The notes under the pieces: model-generated | The model's database searches: none | What the model was told of the DNA's origin: nothing | Seen by the model: the letters and a program-made list of their open reading frames with translations, nothing else | In this document: positions 50,026 to 60,022 of the stretch, piece after piece | Numbering within the stretch: position 1 is the stretch's first letter | How the letters are laid out: each line of letters opens with the position of its first letter | Assembly (NCBI GenBank): GCA_036381475.1 | Contig: DASVCT010000204.1 | Coordinates: 1 to 64,000, forward strand | Reading direction: 5' to 3' | DNA: 64,000 bases | Source: ZC4RG29 sp036381475 | GTDB lineage: Bacteria > Bacteroidota > Bacteroidia > Cytophagales > Cyclobacteriaceae | Program-made: the position numbers and the translations under genes

Positions 50026-52119
50026 ATGGCAACTTTTTTTGAAACGTCAGTTGAATTCGTTAAAGGCGTCGGACCACAACGGGCAGCGCTTCTGAACAGG
50101 GAGCTTTCCATCTTCACCTATGGCGATCTTCTTCAACACTACCCGTTCCGTTACGAAGATAGGACCCGCTTTTATTCCATCAGCGAGATTACGGACGAAA
50201 TGCCCTATGTGCAGTTAAGAGGAACAATTCGACGCGTGGACTTCGTCGGAACCGGAAGAAGTAGGAGAATGACGGCGGTCCTCGTTGACGGAACAGGTAC
50301 GCTGGAGCTAGTCTGGTTCCAGGGCATCCGATGGATCGCGGAGCGAGTGAAGCCCGGCATCGACTATATCGTTTTCGGGAAACCCACCCGGTATGGGACG
50401 AAATGGACCATCGCACATCCGGAGCTCGAAGTCTTCGGAACGGCGACGGAAGTCCACGGATCGTTTCATCCGATATACCCCTTGACAGAAAAGCTTCGGA
50501 CGCGACATATCGACAGCAAATTTTTCTCGCGGCTGATGCGCGAGGTGCTGCGTCAGGCAGATGGCAAGATACGCGAAACGCTTCCCCGACGTTTGTGCGC
50601 CGACAAAGGTCTCATTTCCAGGAGCGAGGCGTTGCATGCGATACACTTTCCCCCCGATCTGGATACGCTGAACCGTGCGCAGCGGCGACTGAAATTCGAA
50701 GAACTGTTTTTCACACAGCTGCGGTTGATCAGGATGAAGCTTCTGAGAAAGGAAAAGTTTCCAGGGCATATCCTCTACAACACTTCACTGCTCACCGAAT
50801 TCTACAACGACATACTGCCATTCCCGCTCACCGCCTCGCAGAAGCGCGTTATTCGCGAAATCTACGCCGACATGAAGTCGGGAAAACAAATGAACCGCTT
50901 GTTGCAGGGCGACGTCGGTAGTGGCAAGACCATCGTGGCCTTTATTTGCATGTTGATCGCGTGTGGCAGCCATGCGCAAAGTGTTCTGATGGCTCCGACC
51001 GAAATTCTTGCACAGCAACACTACCAAAACCTGTCGCGGTTTGCTTCCGCCATGGATATTCCCATTGCCCTCCTGACCGGCAGTACGCCAAAGCGAGTGC
51101 GTCAGCAATTGCACCAGCTGTTAATTGCAGGGTTTATAAAGATTCTGGTAGGAACCCATGCCCTCATCGAGGCCGAGGTTCAATTTGATCGCCTCGGTCT
51201 CGCGATCGTGGACGAACAACATCGCTTCGGCGTAGAACAACGCTCGAGGCTATGGTCTAAAAGCGACAGCGTTTATCCCCATGTGCTTGTGATGAGTGCC
51301 ACGCCAATCCCCCGCACGTTGGCTATGACGCTCTACGGCGATCTTGACGTATCGATAATCAACGAGCTACCAAAGGGCAGAAAACCCATCAAGACAGTGC
51401 ATCGCGATGACTCGCACCGGCTGCAGGTCAATCAGTTTATCCGCGATCAAATTACCTCGGGCCGCCAGGTGTATATCGTATATCCCCTGATCGAGGAATC
51501 GGAGAAGCTCGACCTGAAACACCTGATGGATGGTTATGAAAGCGTTCGCCGCGCTTTTCCCGATTATGCAATAAGTATCGTGCATGGAAAAATGAAACCG
51601 GATGCCCGGGCATTTGAAATGGACCGGTTCGTTCGGGGAGAAACAAAAATCATGGTAGCTACTACCGTGATTGAGGTCGGAGTGGATGTACCCAACGCCT
51701 CCGTGATGATCATAGAAAACGCTGAGCGGTTCGGACTCCTGCAACTTCATCAGCTACGCGGCAGAGTGGGGCGTGGTGCCGACCAGTCTTATTGCATCCT
51801 GATGACGAACTCCCGCCTGTCTGCTGAATCCCGCAAGCGAATCGATACCCTCGTTCGAACCAATAACGGGTTTGAGATTGCGGAAGCCGACCTGGCGCTT
51901 CGTGGCCCGGGCGACCTGATGGGCACACAACAAAGTGGAATTCCCGATCTGCACATAGCCGACCTGGCACGTGATGGCGATTTGCTCCGGGAGGCACGCG
52001 AGGCTGCCATAGAGATACTGAATAAAGATCCGGAATTGCGACATGCCGAACACGAGGTGATTGCCACTCAACTCCGGAAGCATCCCAAATCTTCAATGAA
52101 CTGGAGTCGCATTAGCTGA
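50026..52119 (+). CDS. recG: ATP-dependent DNA helicase RecG
   Basis: RecG remodels stalled replication forks and branched DNA. The ATG at 50026 (MATFFETSVEFVKGVGPQRA) is preferred to a GTG nine bases earlier; the product has 697 residues. The N-terminal wedge/OB domain contains YVQLRGTIRRVDFVG and LELVWFQG. The helicase motifs are LLQGDVGSGKTIVAFICMLI (Walker A), VDEQHRFGVEQR (DEQH box), MSATPIPRTLAMTLYGDLDV, the TRG-type VIEVGVDVPNAS and HQLRGRVGRGADQSYCILM. The end has the conserved LALRGPGDLMGTQQSG. It appears to be transcribed alone. Confidence 0.97.
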   Translation: MATFFETSVEFVKGVGPQRAALLNRELSIFTYGDLLQHYPFRYEDRTRFYSISEITDEMPYVQLRGTIRRVDFVGTGRSRRMTAVLVDGTGTLELVWFQGIRWIAERVKPGIDYIVFGKPTRYGTKWTIAHPELEVFGTATEVHGSFHPIYPLTEKLRTRHIDSKFFSRLMREVLRQADGKIRETLPRRLCADKGLISRSEALHAIHFPPDLDTLNRAQRRLKFEELFFTQLRLIRMKLLRKEKFPGHILYNTSLLTEFYNDILPFPLTASQKRVIREIYADMKSGKQMNRLLQGDVGSGKTIVAFICMLIACGSHAQSVLMAPTEILAQQHYQNLSRFASAMDIPIALLTGSTPKRVRQQLHQLLIAGFIKILVGTHALIEAEVQFDRLGLAIVDEQHRFGVEQRSRLWSKSDSVYPHVLVMSATPIPRTLAMTLYGDLDVSIINELPKGRKPIKTVHRDDSHRLQVNQFIRDQITSGRQVYIVYPLIEESEKLDLKHLMDGYESVRRAFPDYAISIVHGKMKPDARAFEMDRFVRGETKIMVATTVIEVGVDVPNASVMIIENAERFGLLQLHQLRGRVGRGADQSYCILMTNSRLSAESRKRIDTLVRTNNGFEIAEADLALRGPGDLMGTQQSGIPDLHIADLARDGDLLREAREAAIEILNKDPELRHAEHEVIATQLRKHPKSSMNWSRIS

Positions 52120-52204
52120 GACGGGACGCACGCCACCCTGCTGGCCCGCATTATCCTTTCAAACAGGGCATTTTCATTACATGCCTCCAGGTAGCATCAT
52201 TAGG

Positions 52205-52231
52205 TTTGACCGCGTTCAATGGTTACATTTG
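52205..52231 (+). promoter_or_regulatory. Possible promoter of the propeller receptor gene
   Basis: TACATTTG (52224-52231) fits TAnnTTTG exactly. A TTTG at 52205-52208 is 15 nt upstream, a little short. The start codon is 18 bp downstream. Confidence 0.4.
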
Positions 52232-52248
52232 GTTGACGGCGTATTCCT

Positions 52249-54861
52249 ATGAGGAATTTTTTATACGTTCTCATCCTGGTTGCATCTTTTTGCCAGGCCC
52301 AGCCGGGGCACTATTTTCTGGCACACTTTGCCCCTTCAGACAAGAAGATCGACCATACTGCCTTTGACATGGTTCAGGACGTCAACGGCTTTATGTACTT
52401 CGCAACCCGAGCTGGTATTCTTCAGTTTGATGGGACCAACTGGAACCTGATTCCGGCTGGTGGAGCGGTCTATGCACTGGAGGCAGACGCTGACGGAACG
52501 CTATATTGGGGCGGGTCGGGTGGCTTTGGCGACCTGCGCCGTGGCGTCAACGGGGCGATGCAGGCCAGAATACATCCCGCAAGCAAGGACCGCGATTTCT
52601 TTAGCATAGCGGCGGGACCTGGCGAGATGTATTTCCTGGCTGACAATGCAGTGGCGATTCTCGAGGGAGATACTGTCAGAATGCTGGAGGCGCCTGAGGA
52701 GGCCGGCGCGTTCAATTCGATTGCAGAGGTCTACGGCGCGATTTTCATTAGCAGCGAGCACCTGGGGATTTTGAAACTTGAGGGGCACAACGGTTTCCTG
52801 CCGACGCATTTCGGGCCGACACAAATTCCTGACGTGATCTGCTCGTCGGCCGGCGCAGACGGGAGTCTTATAGTGACATCCGATGACAGGCTCGTTGTGA
52901 GCGATAAAAGTCTTCACACAAAACCCATCCTGAGGAGCGAGCAGGCGCTGCTCTCGGCCGGAAGTATCGTAGAAGCGCGATGGGTAAACGAGCATCTCAT
53001 CGCGATCGCGACGCTCCGCGCCGGTGTCATTTTTGCCGATCCGGCTTCCGGACAAATTACAGGCGTGTTGAACTACAACACAGGTCTTCCGGACAACGAG
53101 ATATATGCACTTTATGTTGATCGCGGCGGCAACGTTTGGGTAGCGCATGATTATGGATTTACGCGCATTGCTCCCGCCATGCCCTTCCGGGATTACAGCA
53201 GTTACGAGGGTCTCGACGGAAACCTTTTGTGTGCTGAAACTTTTAACGACGATGTCTACGTAGGCACATCGCTGGGCCTGTACCGGCTTACCCGCGAAGT
53301 CGTTTATGAAGAAATTACCTGGTACGAGCCAGTGGATGACGGGCGATCGGATGCCTTGAACGACACACCCAAAGGCGGGCGAAGGGGGTTATTCGCCTTC
53401 CTGCGGCGGAAGGAAAAGAAATCACGGCTCGAGATGAAGCCGCGAACTGCGCGGATTGAAAAATCCGAACGCTTTGTTTACAAACCAGTGAATGGAATCA
53501 CGGCGAAAGTTTCTGCATTGACGCAGGTCAATGATCGTCTGTTGGCTTCCGGTTTGGGTGGTGTATTCGAAGTGAATGGTGGCAACGCGCGTCAGGTTCT
53601 CAATGTCCCCGTACGCTTCTCCTTCGCCACGGGCGACGGGCACCTGGTCGTCTCGGCGTACGACAACAGCATGATTATTCTGACGCAAACCCGTAATGGT
53701 TGGAGACAAGTGGATGTGCTGGAGCGCATCGATGATTTTATATCCCAGGTGTTTGAGCATGACGGGACACTGTGGTTGTGCGGGATCAACACGATATATG
53801 AGACATCGATCAACAACGACCGTTTTTCTACCCTTCGTGCCCTGCCTGTTGATAACAAAGACTTCTCCCGGACCATCGGCTTTGTGTGGCGCAACCGATC
53901 GGTATTTGTAAACCGCAGTGGCTTTTATTATTCGGACGATCAACGCGGACGATTGGTGCGCATCGACAGTCTGCCCGCACCCTATGCGTATTTTGCTTCT
54001 TCCAATACGGTGTGGTATTCAGACGCCCATTCGTGGAAGACGATTGGTGCGCGAACCGATCCGGGCATAAACGTACTCCGATTGCTCTATGACATACGCG
54101 CTGTAAGCGAGATCGAAAACAGCGAGGATCTTTGGGTTATCAGCGGGAACGATGTATTGTACCGCGTGTCACCAAAAAAAGCACGCGGCTTTTCTCCTGT
54201 TTTTCCGCTGATGTTACACTCGGTGACGCAGGGTGGTCGCCGCTTTGATCCTTCCGGCGATATTGCCGTGGAGCAGGACGGTGGTCCGGTAATATTTCAG
54301 GTGGTGCGGCCTAACTATCTTGGATCGTCGTCGTCAGAGTATCGCTACATCATTTCGAATATCAGTGCAGGTTGGTCGGAGTGGTCGGCGATGAATGACC
54401 AGATCAACATACCCTATTTGCCTCCCGGCTCCTATACGCTGCAGGTGGAGTCGCGCGACATCTTGGGAGAAGTGCATGAAATGACTCCCGTGCGGTTTAG
54501 TGTGCGACCGCTATTCTGGAAGAGCACGTGGTTTTACGCCATGGAACTGACCGTGTTCGCACTGCTGGGCTGGTTGTCATTGAAGTTGAGTTTCAGGTAT
54601 CGGCTGATCAGCCGGGTGCTGGCCCTGCTTACGATCATCCTTCTCATAGAATTTATCCAGACGCTCGCCGGCTATTCGTTTTCTACTTCGAGTCCCTTCG
54701 TGGCCTTTCTTATTCAGGTTGCCATAGCATTCCTCATCCTGCCAATAGAGTCCTATCTCCGGCGTGTCATGTTCCGCGACGACAAGAGAAGCAAGCTCCT
54801 TGCCGTCATCCATGATCTCGACCGCCGTGAAAAAGAGCGCCAGAAAAGTGCATCGGGCTGA
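52249..54861 (+). CDS. Two-component-regulator-type beta-propeller (Reg_prop/Y_Y_Y) membrane protein without kinase domain
   Basis: The 870-residue protein has a signal peptide (MRNFLYVLILVASFCQA) and a large periplasmic propeller of Reg_prop-like repeats (for example DVNGFMYFATRAGILQFDGT and NEIYALYVDRGGNVWVAHDY). A basic insert follows at about 380-400 (FLRRKEKKSRLEMKPRTAR). A Y_Y_Y domain comes near 700-745 (YRYIISNISAGWSEWSAMND, then LPPGSYTLQVESRDI). Three membrane helices (about 755-850) precede a short cytoplasmic tail (RDDKRSKLLAVIHDLDRREK). The usual histidine kinase or DNA-binding output is missing. It may pass a signal to a separate protein, for example the PAS kinase two genes on; this is inference. 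Confidence 0.82.
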   Translation: MRNFLYVLILVASFCQAQPGHYFLAHFAPSDKKIDHTAFDMVQDVNGFMYFATRAGILQFDGTNWNLIPAGGAVYALEADADGTLYWGGSGGFGDLRRGVNGAMQARIHPASKDRDFFSIAAGPGEMYFLADNAVAILEGDTVRMLEAPEEAGAFNSIAEVYGAIFISSEHLGILKLEGHNGFLPTHFGPTQIPDVICSSAGADGSLIVTSDDRLVVSDKSLHTKPILRSEQALLSAGSIVEARWVNEHLIAIATLRAGVIFADPASGQITGVLNYNTGLPDNEIYALYVDRGGNVWVAHDYGFTRIAPAMPFRDYSSYEGLDGNLLCAETFNDDVYVGTSLGLYRLTREVVYEEITWYEPVDDGRSDALNDTPKGGRRGLFAFLRRKEKKSRLEMKPRTARIEKSERFVYKPVNGITAKVSALTQVNDRLLASGLGGVFEVNGGNARQVLNVPVRFSFATGDGHLVVSAYDNSMIILTQTRNGWRQVDVLERIDDFISQVFEHDGTLWLCGINTIYETSINNDRFSTLRALPVDNKDFSRTIGFVWRNRSVFVNRSGFYYSDDQRGRLVRIDSLPAPYAYFASSNTVWYSDAHSWKTIGARTDPGINVLRLLYDIRAVSEIENSEDLWVISGNDVLYRVSPKKARGFSPVFPLMLHSVTQGGRRFDPSGDIAVEQDGGPVIFQVVRPNYLGSSSSEYRYIISNISAGWSEWSAMNDQINIPYLPPGSYTLQVESRDILGEVHEMTPVRFSVRPLFWKSTWFYAMELTVFALLGWLSLKLSFRYRLISRVLALLTIILLIEFIQTLAGYSFSTSSPFVAFLIQVAIAFLILPIESYLRRVMFRDDKRSKLLAVIHDLDRREKERQKSASG

Positions 54862-54911
54862 ATATGGTGAATGTGCTATCTTCACTGCACTGATCCCTAA
54901 AAACCCGGTAC

Positions 54912-55652
54912 ATGCAGTCGGCATTAAGGTACGGTTTGGTTCTGGCATTGTGCGGCTATGGATGCACCTTGTCAACCGAGCAGAGCAATAACGAGTATCT
55001 GCCTGATCCCGGCTTTGATCTGGCGCATTCGGATCCCGCCGCCGTGGAGCTTGCTGACAGCGTAATGTCTGCGCTCGGCGGAAGGAAAAGCTGGACCGAG
55101 GCGCGATACCTTACCTGGGACTATGACACGCTTCGCACGATTGCCTGGGACAAACGCGACGGCCGCCTACGAATTGAATCCAGACCCGACAGTACTGTGT
55201 ACCTGCTCAACCTGGTTACCGGCAAGGGAAAGGTCAGCGTTGGAGGCCGTGAGGTAACGGCGTCAGACGACCTTAGGGAAAAACTTCGCGCGGCCGACTC
55301 GCTCTGGAGGCACGATTCATTTTGGATAACGATAATATACCAACTCAAAGGCGACGGCATTACCTTGCATTACCTTGGCGAAGCGCGGACCGACACGGCG
55401 CGATACAATCTGCTGAGAGTTGCGCTCGAGCCAGACACCGAGGCCCCCGTTGAGGAGTTCCTGGCGTACGTCGATTTGAGAGATAATGGTATCAGGTTCT
55501 GTACTGATTTACGAAATTCAACCCGCGAACTGGTTTGGTACGGATCCGGGTATCAGCAACAGGGAGACCTCAGGCTGCCCTCACAGGCAGGCGCCGCACA
55601 TAATATCCGTGTGCACCGTACTTTGCCGGACAAAACGTTCAATGCGTTCTGA
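54912..55652 (+). CDS. Probable lipoprotein of unknown function (246 residues)
   Basis: The N-terminus has a hydrophobic signal ending in LALCGYGC, with Cys18 the likely lipidated residue. The mature part contains AAVELADSVMSALGGRKSWT, ARYLTWDYDTLRTIAWDKRD and RLRIESRPDSTVYLLNLVTG, a pattern seen in DUF6503-like and LolA-like beta-barrel-shaped periplasmic proteins. I cannot assign it firmly. It lies between the propeller receptor and the PAS kinase in the same direction (50 and 24 bp gaps), so it may be part of the same sensory operon. Confidence 0.65.
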   Translation: MQSALRYGLVLALCGYGCTLSTEQSNNEYLPDPGFDLAHSDPAAVELADSVMSALGGRKSWTEARYLTWDYDTLRTIAWDKRDGRLRIESRPDSTVYLLNLVTGKGKVSVGGREVTASDDLREKLRAADSLWRHDSFWITIIYQLKGDGITLHYLGEARTDTARYNLLRVALEPDTEAPVEEFLAYVDLRDNGIRFCTDLRNSTRELVWYGSGYQQQGDLRLPSQAGAAHNIRVHRTLPDKTFNAF

Positions 55653-55676
55653 AGCATTCAGAACCTATTCCAAAAA

Positions 55677-57488
55677 ATGACCGCGGAACATCCCCAACGT
55701 AACGACCGGTCTGAATACGAGGCTATCATCGTTTTCAGCCGGACTGGCAAGGTCGTATCTGCAAACCCTGTTGCCCGCAGGATAACAGGCTATGGTAGCC
55801 GGTTGGCCGGGCAATCGCTTTCTGCCTTGGTTCACCCCGACGACCGGAGACGGTTCAATCAAGCTGTGAAACCCGTACGCGCCGGCGAAAAGCGTCGGTG
55901 TGAGTTGACATTTAACCTGCACGACAGCAAGGGCAAGCGGGTGGGCGTACGTGCCGTAGTAAGCCAGCAGGGCAAGGAATTTCGACTGAATTTTGTTGTA
56001 CTCCCATCTTCAGAGCGGACTGCTGCGAACGCACTCGGGCAACTGGTCGACGACCACGGGCTGGCCGCGTTCAGCATGACGGAGGATGGACGGATCGACT
56101 ATGCAAGTCGTTCCTTTCTAAGCCTCTCTGGCTATTCCTCTGTAAAAAGCCTGCCCGCCCTCACCGGATTGATTGCTTCCACTAAAGCATACCAGACTTT
56201 CATGCGCAAGTTGAGGGAGGAAGGCCAGTTAACCGGCGAGTCCGCCTCGCTGATCACCCGAAAAGGCGAAGAGATCGCCGTAAAGCTGTCGCTGGTCGGG
56301 AATCCCGCAGGCGATCCCTCCCGGCGTTACTACGGCACCCTTAGCGCCGGTCACGAGGGCGTCAGGTATGAATCCCTCGTCGCCAAAGTGCTGGATAGCG
56401 CTAAGGACCAAATTCTGGCACTCGATGCCGAGAAGCGATACATCGTCTTCAACCAGGCGCACGCAAACCTCATGCGCACGTTGACGGGCAGGGATATACG
56501 AGTGGGCGATAAGTTGCTGGAATCCATACCGCGTGAACTAATTCCATTAGCGCGAAAGGAGTTGAAAAGAGCGTTTGCTTCCGATCGGTATCACGCTGAG
56601 ATCGCCTTGCCGAACAAGATGATCCTCAGGACATCTTCCTACGTTATTCGGGACGACAGAGACCGCATCAGTGGCATTGCGATTTTTGCGGAAGACATCT
56701 CCGAAAGAAAAAAAACAGAGCTTAAGCTAAAGGCACTGAACGAGGAGTTGACCTTTCAAAACTGGCAACTGGCTGCCCGCGAAGAGGAACTTCGTATGGC
56801 CATGGACCAGCTGTCGGAACGTAACTTCGAGTTGGATCAGCTGATGTACAAAACGTCGCACGACCTTCGTTCACCTCTTAGTTCGATCCTGGGGCTTGTC
56901 AACCTGGCCAACCTTGATCCGAATCCCGCGAACCTTGGGCAATACTTGAAGAAGATTGAAGGGCGCATCAAAAAGCTGGACGAATTTATCAGCTCGATGG
57001 TTAACTATGCCCGGGTCAATCGCGGTGAAATAACTGTAGGCGAACTTGATCTGGAACGCATGGTTAAAGCTGCCATTCACGAGCTGGAGTATCTGGACAA
57101 CTTCCAGGCTGTGAAAACGTCCGTGGTGGTAAACAACGGACATGTACCTTTTCGGAACGATCACTTTCTGATGAATATCATCGTCGGCAATGTGATCTCA
57201 AACGCTTACAAATACTACAACCCGGAAGTCGACAGTTACCTGCGAATCACCATCGACATCCGGGACACCCAGGCGACCCTCGAGTTCGCAGATAACGGTA
57301 TCGGTATCCGAAAGGAACATCAGGACAAGATCTTTGACATGTTTTATCGTGCGACCGACAGGTCGCAGGGTTCGGGCCTGGGCATGTACATCGTCAGACA
57401 GGCCATTGAAAAGGTTGAGGGCACGATCAGTGTGAAGAGCGTGTACGGCTCAGGAACGTCCATACGGATAACCGTACCTAATCTGTGA
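55677..57488 (+). CDS. PAS-domain sensor histidine kinase (cytoplasmic)
   Basis: The 603-residue protein has no membrane segment. Three PAS-like domains follow one another: about 12-110 (EAIIVFSRTGKVVSANPVAR), 125-225 (LAAFSMTEDGRIDYASRSFL) and 232-345 (QILALDAEKRYIVFNQAHAN). A coiled coil leads to the kinase: H-box YKTSHDLRSPLSSILGL with His395, N-box NVISNAYKYYN, G1 EFADNGIGI, and G2 GSGLGMYIVRQAIEK with SGTSIRITV. It should sense an intracellular ligand or redox state and phosphorylate an unlinked response regulator. It follows the lipoprotein gene by 24 bp and converges with the next kinase gene, overlapping it by 11 bp. Confidence 0.92.
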   Translation: MTAEHPQRNDRSEYEAIIVFSRTGKVVSANPVARRITGYGSRLAGQSLSALVHPDDRRRFNQAVKPVRAGEKRRCELTFNLHDSKGKRVGVRAVVSQQGKEFRLNFVVLPSSERTAANALGQLVDDHGLAAFSMTEDGRIDYASRSFLSLSGYSSVKSLPALTGLIASTKAYQTFMRKLREEGQLTGESASLITRKGEEIAVKLSLVGNPAGDPSRRYYGTLSAGHEGVRYESLVAKVLDSAKDQILALDAEKRYIVFNQAHANLMRTLTGRDIRVGDKLLESIPRELIPLARKELKRAFASDRYHAEIALPNKMILRTSSYVIRDDRDRISGIAIFAEDISERKKTELKLKALNEELTFQNWQLAAREEELRMAMDQLSERNFELDQLMYKTSHDLRSPLSSILGLVNLANLDPNPANLGQYLKKIEGRIKKLDEFISSMVNYARVNRGEITVGELDLERMVKAAIHELEYLDNFQAVKTSVVVNNGHVPFRNDHFLMNIIVGNVISNAYKYYNPEVDSYLRITIDIRDTQATLEFADNGIGIRKEHQDKIFDMFYRATDRSQGSGLGMYIVRQAIEKVEGTISVKSVYGSGTSIRITVPNL

Positions 57489-59319
57489 CGAGATCCCTTT
57501 TCAATCGTACAAAGAAGGCGGCGCCCTTGCCGGGTTCGGACTCACACCAGACTTCGCCTCTCATCATGTCGGTATAGCGCTTTACAATGGAAAGGCCGAG
57601 GCCCGTCGAATGCTCGTTGCCCGTAGGCTGCGCGCTTAGACGCTGAAATTTCCGGAAAAGCTTTTGCTTGTCGGAGTCTGTAAAGCCCGGGCCGTGGTCG
57701 CGGACGCACAACTGGACATATCCGCTTTCGGAGCTCAGACTTACGTTCACCGTTTTTCCCGACGGTGAAAACTTGATCGCATTCGAGATCAGGTTCTCCA
57801 CAATCTGTGTAAGGTAAAGGGCGTCAGTCTTGACAATGAGCGGGTCGTCGCTGATCCCGTAGGTGAGGCTGATGCTTTTTCGCGCGGCCTCTTTTTCGAA
57901 CCCGGTGACAATACGTTTCACCTGGTTGGCCACGTCGACGGGTTCTGATTTCAGATTGACCCGGCTCGATTCGATCGCGTCGATGTCAAGAATCTTGCTG
58001 ATCATTTGGTTAAGCCGCGAGGCCGCATCCTTTATCTTATCGAGAAGGTCGATCTGTGTGCCCGTGAGATTCTCGTCTTCCATCTGGATCAGGTGCGCGA
58101 GCCCGTCGATGTGTCCAATGGGAGTTCGCAGGTCGTGTGCAAGCACTTTGATGAGGTGATTCTTTTCCTCGTTCAAATCCATGAGCTTCTGATTGCGTTT
58201 TTCGAGCTCTGTTTTTCTCGACTCGATATCCAGCCGTTGTGATTCGATTTGTCGCTTTTGTTCTACCAGGATCATCGCGGTCTTCGTCCGGATGCGATAC
58301 ATCTGGTATATCACGACGAGGAAGATGAGAAAGATTACGATGGCAAGGATGAGGAAGTTTCTGACGCTGGTCTCCCGGCGAATGAGCTCCGACTTTCCGA
58401 GGAGGTCGCGGTTCTGAATCTCTTTCTCCTTGGTCAGAAGAAGCACTTCACGATTGCCACTGTGAAGGTACAGGCTCTCTAGAAAGCGGTATACGTCGGT
58501 GTCGATGTAACGACTCGTGATGGCCTCGATGTCTTCCTTGAATGCGCTGCTGAGAAAATATTCTTCTATCGGTGTCTGCCAGTCGCTGTTCTTCGGGTAG
58601 ATAAAGGAATAGCCCTCCCGTTTGATGGGAAACACGTTTTGCCTTTTTACCCTCACGGAGGCATTGCGGGAAAATTCGGCGAGATAAATGGGAAGGTCAA
58701 TAAATCCAAAAGCGCCTTTTTGCTTTTCTATTGTGCGCAGAATGTTTTCACTGCTTGGAATGTACTCCACCTTGAAGTCGAGCTTTCGTTGGTCGCGGAT
58801 GAGCTGCAGATCGTGCTCGTAGGTGGTGCCTTCAATCGTGACCGCTTTGAGATTTCTGAAAGCAGCATCGAATTCGGGCGCGGTTCTGACAATCGGTACA
58901 TCATAGCTTGATATCAGCACCGAGATGTCTGACATATAGGGTGGAGTAAAAGCCACCTCGCGCTGTCGTTCCGGCGTAATGGAGAAAACGGATGCCCCGA
59001 ATGTCCCATTCACGCCGTTGTCGCGGACGATCCGGTATGTGTCGACGAAGCTCTGACATTTGATCCAGTGCAGTGTCAGGTCGATCTTGTATGCTTTGCT
59101 GAGGTAGTCTTTGAAACTTTCCATGATCTCTACCTCGATGCCCTGCATATTGCCGTCGCGGTCCTGGTAAATAAAGGGTCTCGAGGTATACCAATAGATC
59201 GTAATGTCTCCCCGGCCGGTACGATATACTTCCTCCCACGGATCCGCGTGCGGAAGCGTCTGGCCAAGGGCAGTTTGCGCCAGCAGCAGGAGAACCACAA
59301 AAATGATCCGAGGTTTCAT
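57478..59319 (-). CDS. Hybrid periplasmic-solute-binding histidine kinase
   Basis: From the ATG at 59319 the 613-residue protein has a signal peptide (PRIIFVVLLLLAQTALGQ). A bacterial extracellular solute-binding family 3 domain lies at about 35-280 (WYTSRPFIYQDRDGNMQGIE, then FGASVFSITPERQREVAFTP), as in BvgS-type sensors. One membrane helix (321-340) and a coiled coil follow. The kinase has H-box KVLAHDLRTPIGHIDGLAHL (His395), N-box NLISNAIKFSPSG, G1 VRDHGPGF and G2 GLGLSIVKRYTDMMRGE. It likely binds an amino acid or similar polar solute in the periplasm and signals inward. No response regulator is adjacent. It overlaps the PAS kinase gene by 11 bp at the 3' ends. Confidence 0.92.
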   Translation of the reverse strand: MKPRIIFVVLLLLAQTALGQTLPHADPWEEVYRTGRGDITIYWYTSRPFIYQDRDGNMQGIEVEIMESFKDYLSKAYKIDLTLHWIKCQSFVDTYRIVRDNGVNGTFGASVFSITPERQREVAFTPPYMSDISVLISSYDVPIVRTAPEFDAAFRNLKAVTIEGTTYEHDLQLIRDQRKLDFKVEYIPSSENILRTIEKQKGAFGFIDLPIYLAEFSRNASVRVKRQNVFPIKREGYSFIYPKNSDWQTPIEEYFLSSAFKEDIEAITSRYIDTDVYRFLESLYLHSGNREVLLLTKEKEIQNRDLLGKSELIRRETSVRNFLILAIVIFLIFLVVIYQMYRIRTKTAMILVEQKRQIESQRLDIESRKTELEKRNQKLMDLNEEKNHLIKVLAHDLRTPIGHIDGLAHLIQMEDENLTGTQIDLLDKIKDAASRLNQMISKILDIDAIESSRVNLKSEPVDVANQVKRIVTGFEKEAARKSISLTYGISDDPLIVKTDALYLTQIVENLISNAIKFSPSGKTVNVSLSSESGYVQLCVRDHGPGFTDSDKQKLFRKFQRLSAQPTGNEHSTGLGLSIVKRYTDMMRGEVWCESEPGKGAAFFVRLKRDLVTD

Positions 59320-59503
59320 CGTAAACCCACTGAAAACCAAATATTTAAAGGGGGTGGTCCGTCAGGGTTTGCTCTCAGCCTTTAATGCCGCCAACGCTCA
59401 AAAAGAAACCGCAAGACTCACAGGATGATTGCGGCGGTGAATTTCGAACCTTTCTGCTAAAAAAACCTTCATATTTGGACTGGAATATGACACGGCGCAG
59501 ATT

Positions 59504-60022
59504 ATGCAAAACACTGACCTAATTATCCCCGACTTCTACTGGCGTTACGTAGAGCCCATATACGAAATGCCCCTTTTTTCGGCCCTGGAAGACTCGGAAA
59601 AGCGTTTTGATGACACGATTCAGGGGTTTACGGAGGAACAAGGCCTTTACCGTTATCAACCAGAAAAATGGACCATCAAAGAGGTTGTCGCCCACGTTCT
59701 GGACACCGAGCGGATCATGGCTTACCGCGCGTTGCGGTTCGCCCGCAACGACCAGACACCACTGGCCGGGTTTGAGGAGAAAGAATACGCACCTGAGGCA
59801 AATGCTAACGGGCGGGATTTCGCCAGCTTCCGCAATGAATTCAAGAACCTGAGGCGCTCTACCGTCGACCTGTTCCGGAGTTTCACTGAAGAGATGATGA
59901 ACCGAACCGGCACAGCCAACAGCAACACGCTTTCAGTTCAGGCGCTGGGTTATATTATCGCCGGACATATGGTGCACCACTGCAACATTCTTATTGAACG
60001 CTACCGCCCCGGCTTACAATGA
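59504..60022 (+). CDS. DinB-family metal-binding protein
   Basis: The 172-residue protein is a four-helix bundle of the DinB/YfiT superfamily. The His residues that bind a metal in this family are visible in WTIKEVVAHVLDTERIMAYR and GYIIAGHMVHHCNILIERYR. The central segment has DQTPLAGFEEKEYAPEANAN, typical of the YfiT-like branch. Known relatives are thiol-dependent S-transferases or mycothiol/bacillithiol enzymes, but the activity here is not shown. It overlaps the PBP4-type gene by 4 bp and probably starts that operon. The stretch between its start and the divergent kinase (59320-59503) holds no recognised gene. Confidence 0.88.
   Translation: MQNTDLIIPDFYWRYVEPIYEMPLFSALEDSEKRFDDTIQGFTEEQGLYRYQPEKWTIKEVVAHVLDTERIMAYRALRFARNDQTPLAGFEEKEYAPEANANGRDFASFRNEFKNLRRSTVDLFRSFTEEMMNRTGTANSNTLSVQALGYIIAGHMVHHCNILIERYRPGLQ

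Noticed and set aside
52501..53148. 215-codon frame opposite the propeller receptor
   Set aside because: No family pattern. The plus-strand protein has a signal peptide, propeller repeats and Y_Y_Y domain.
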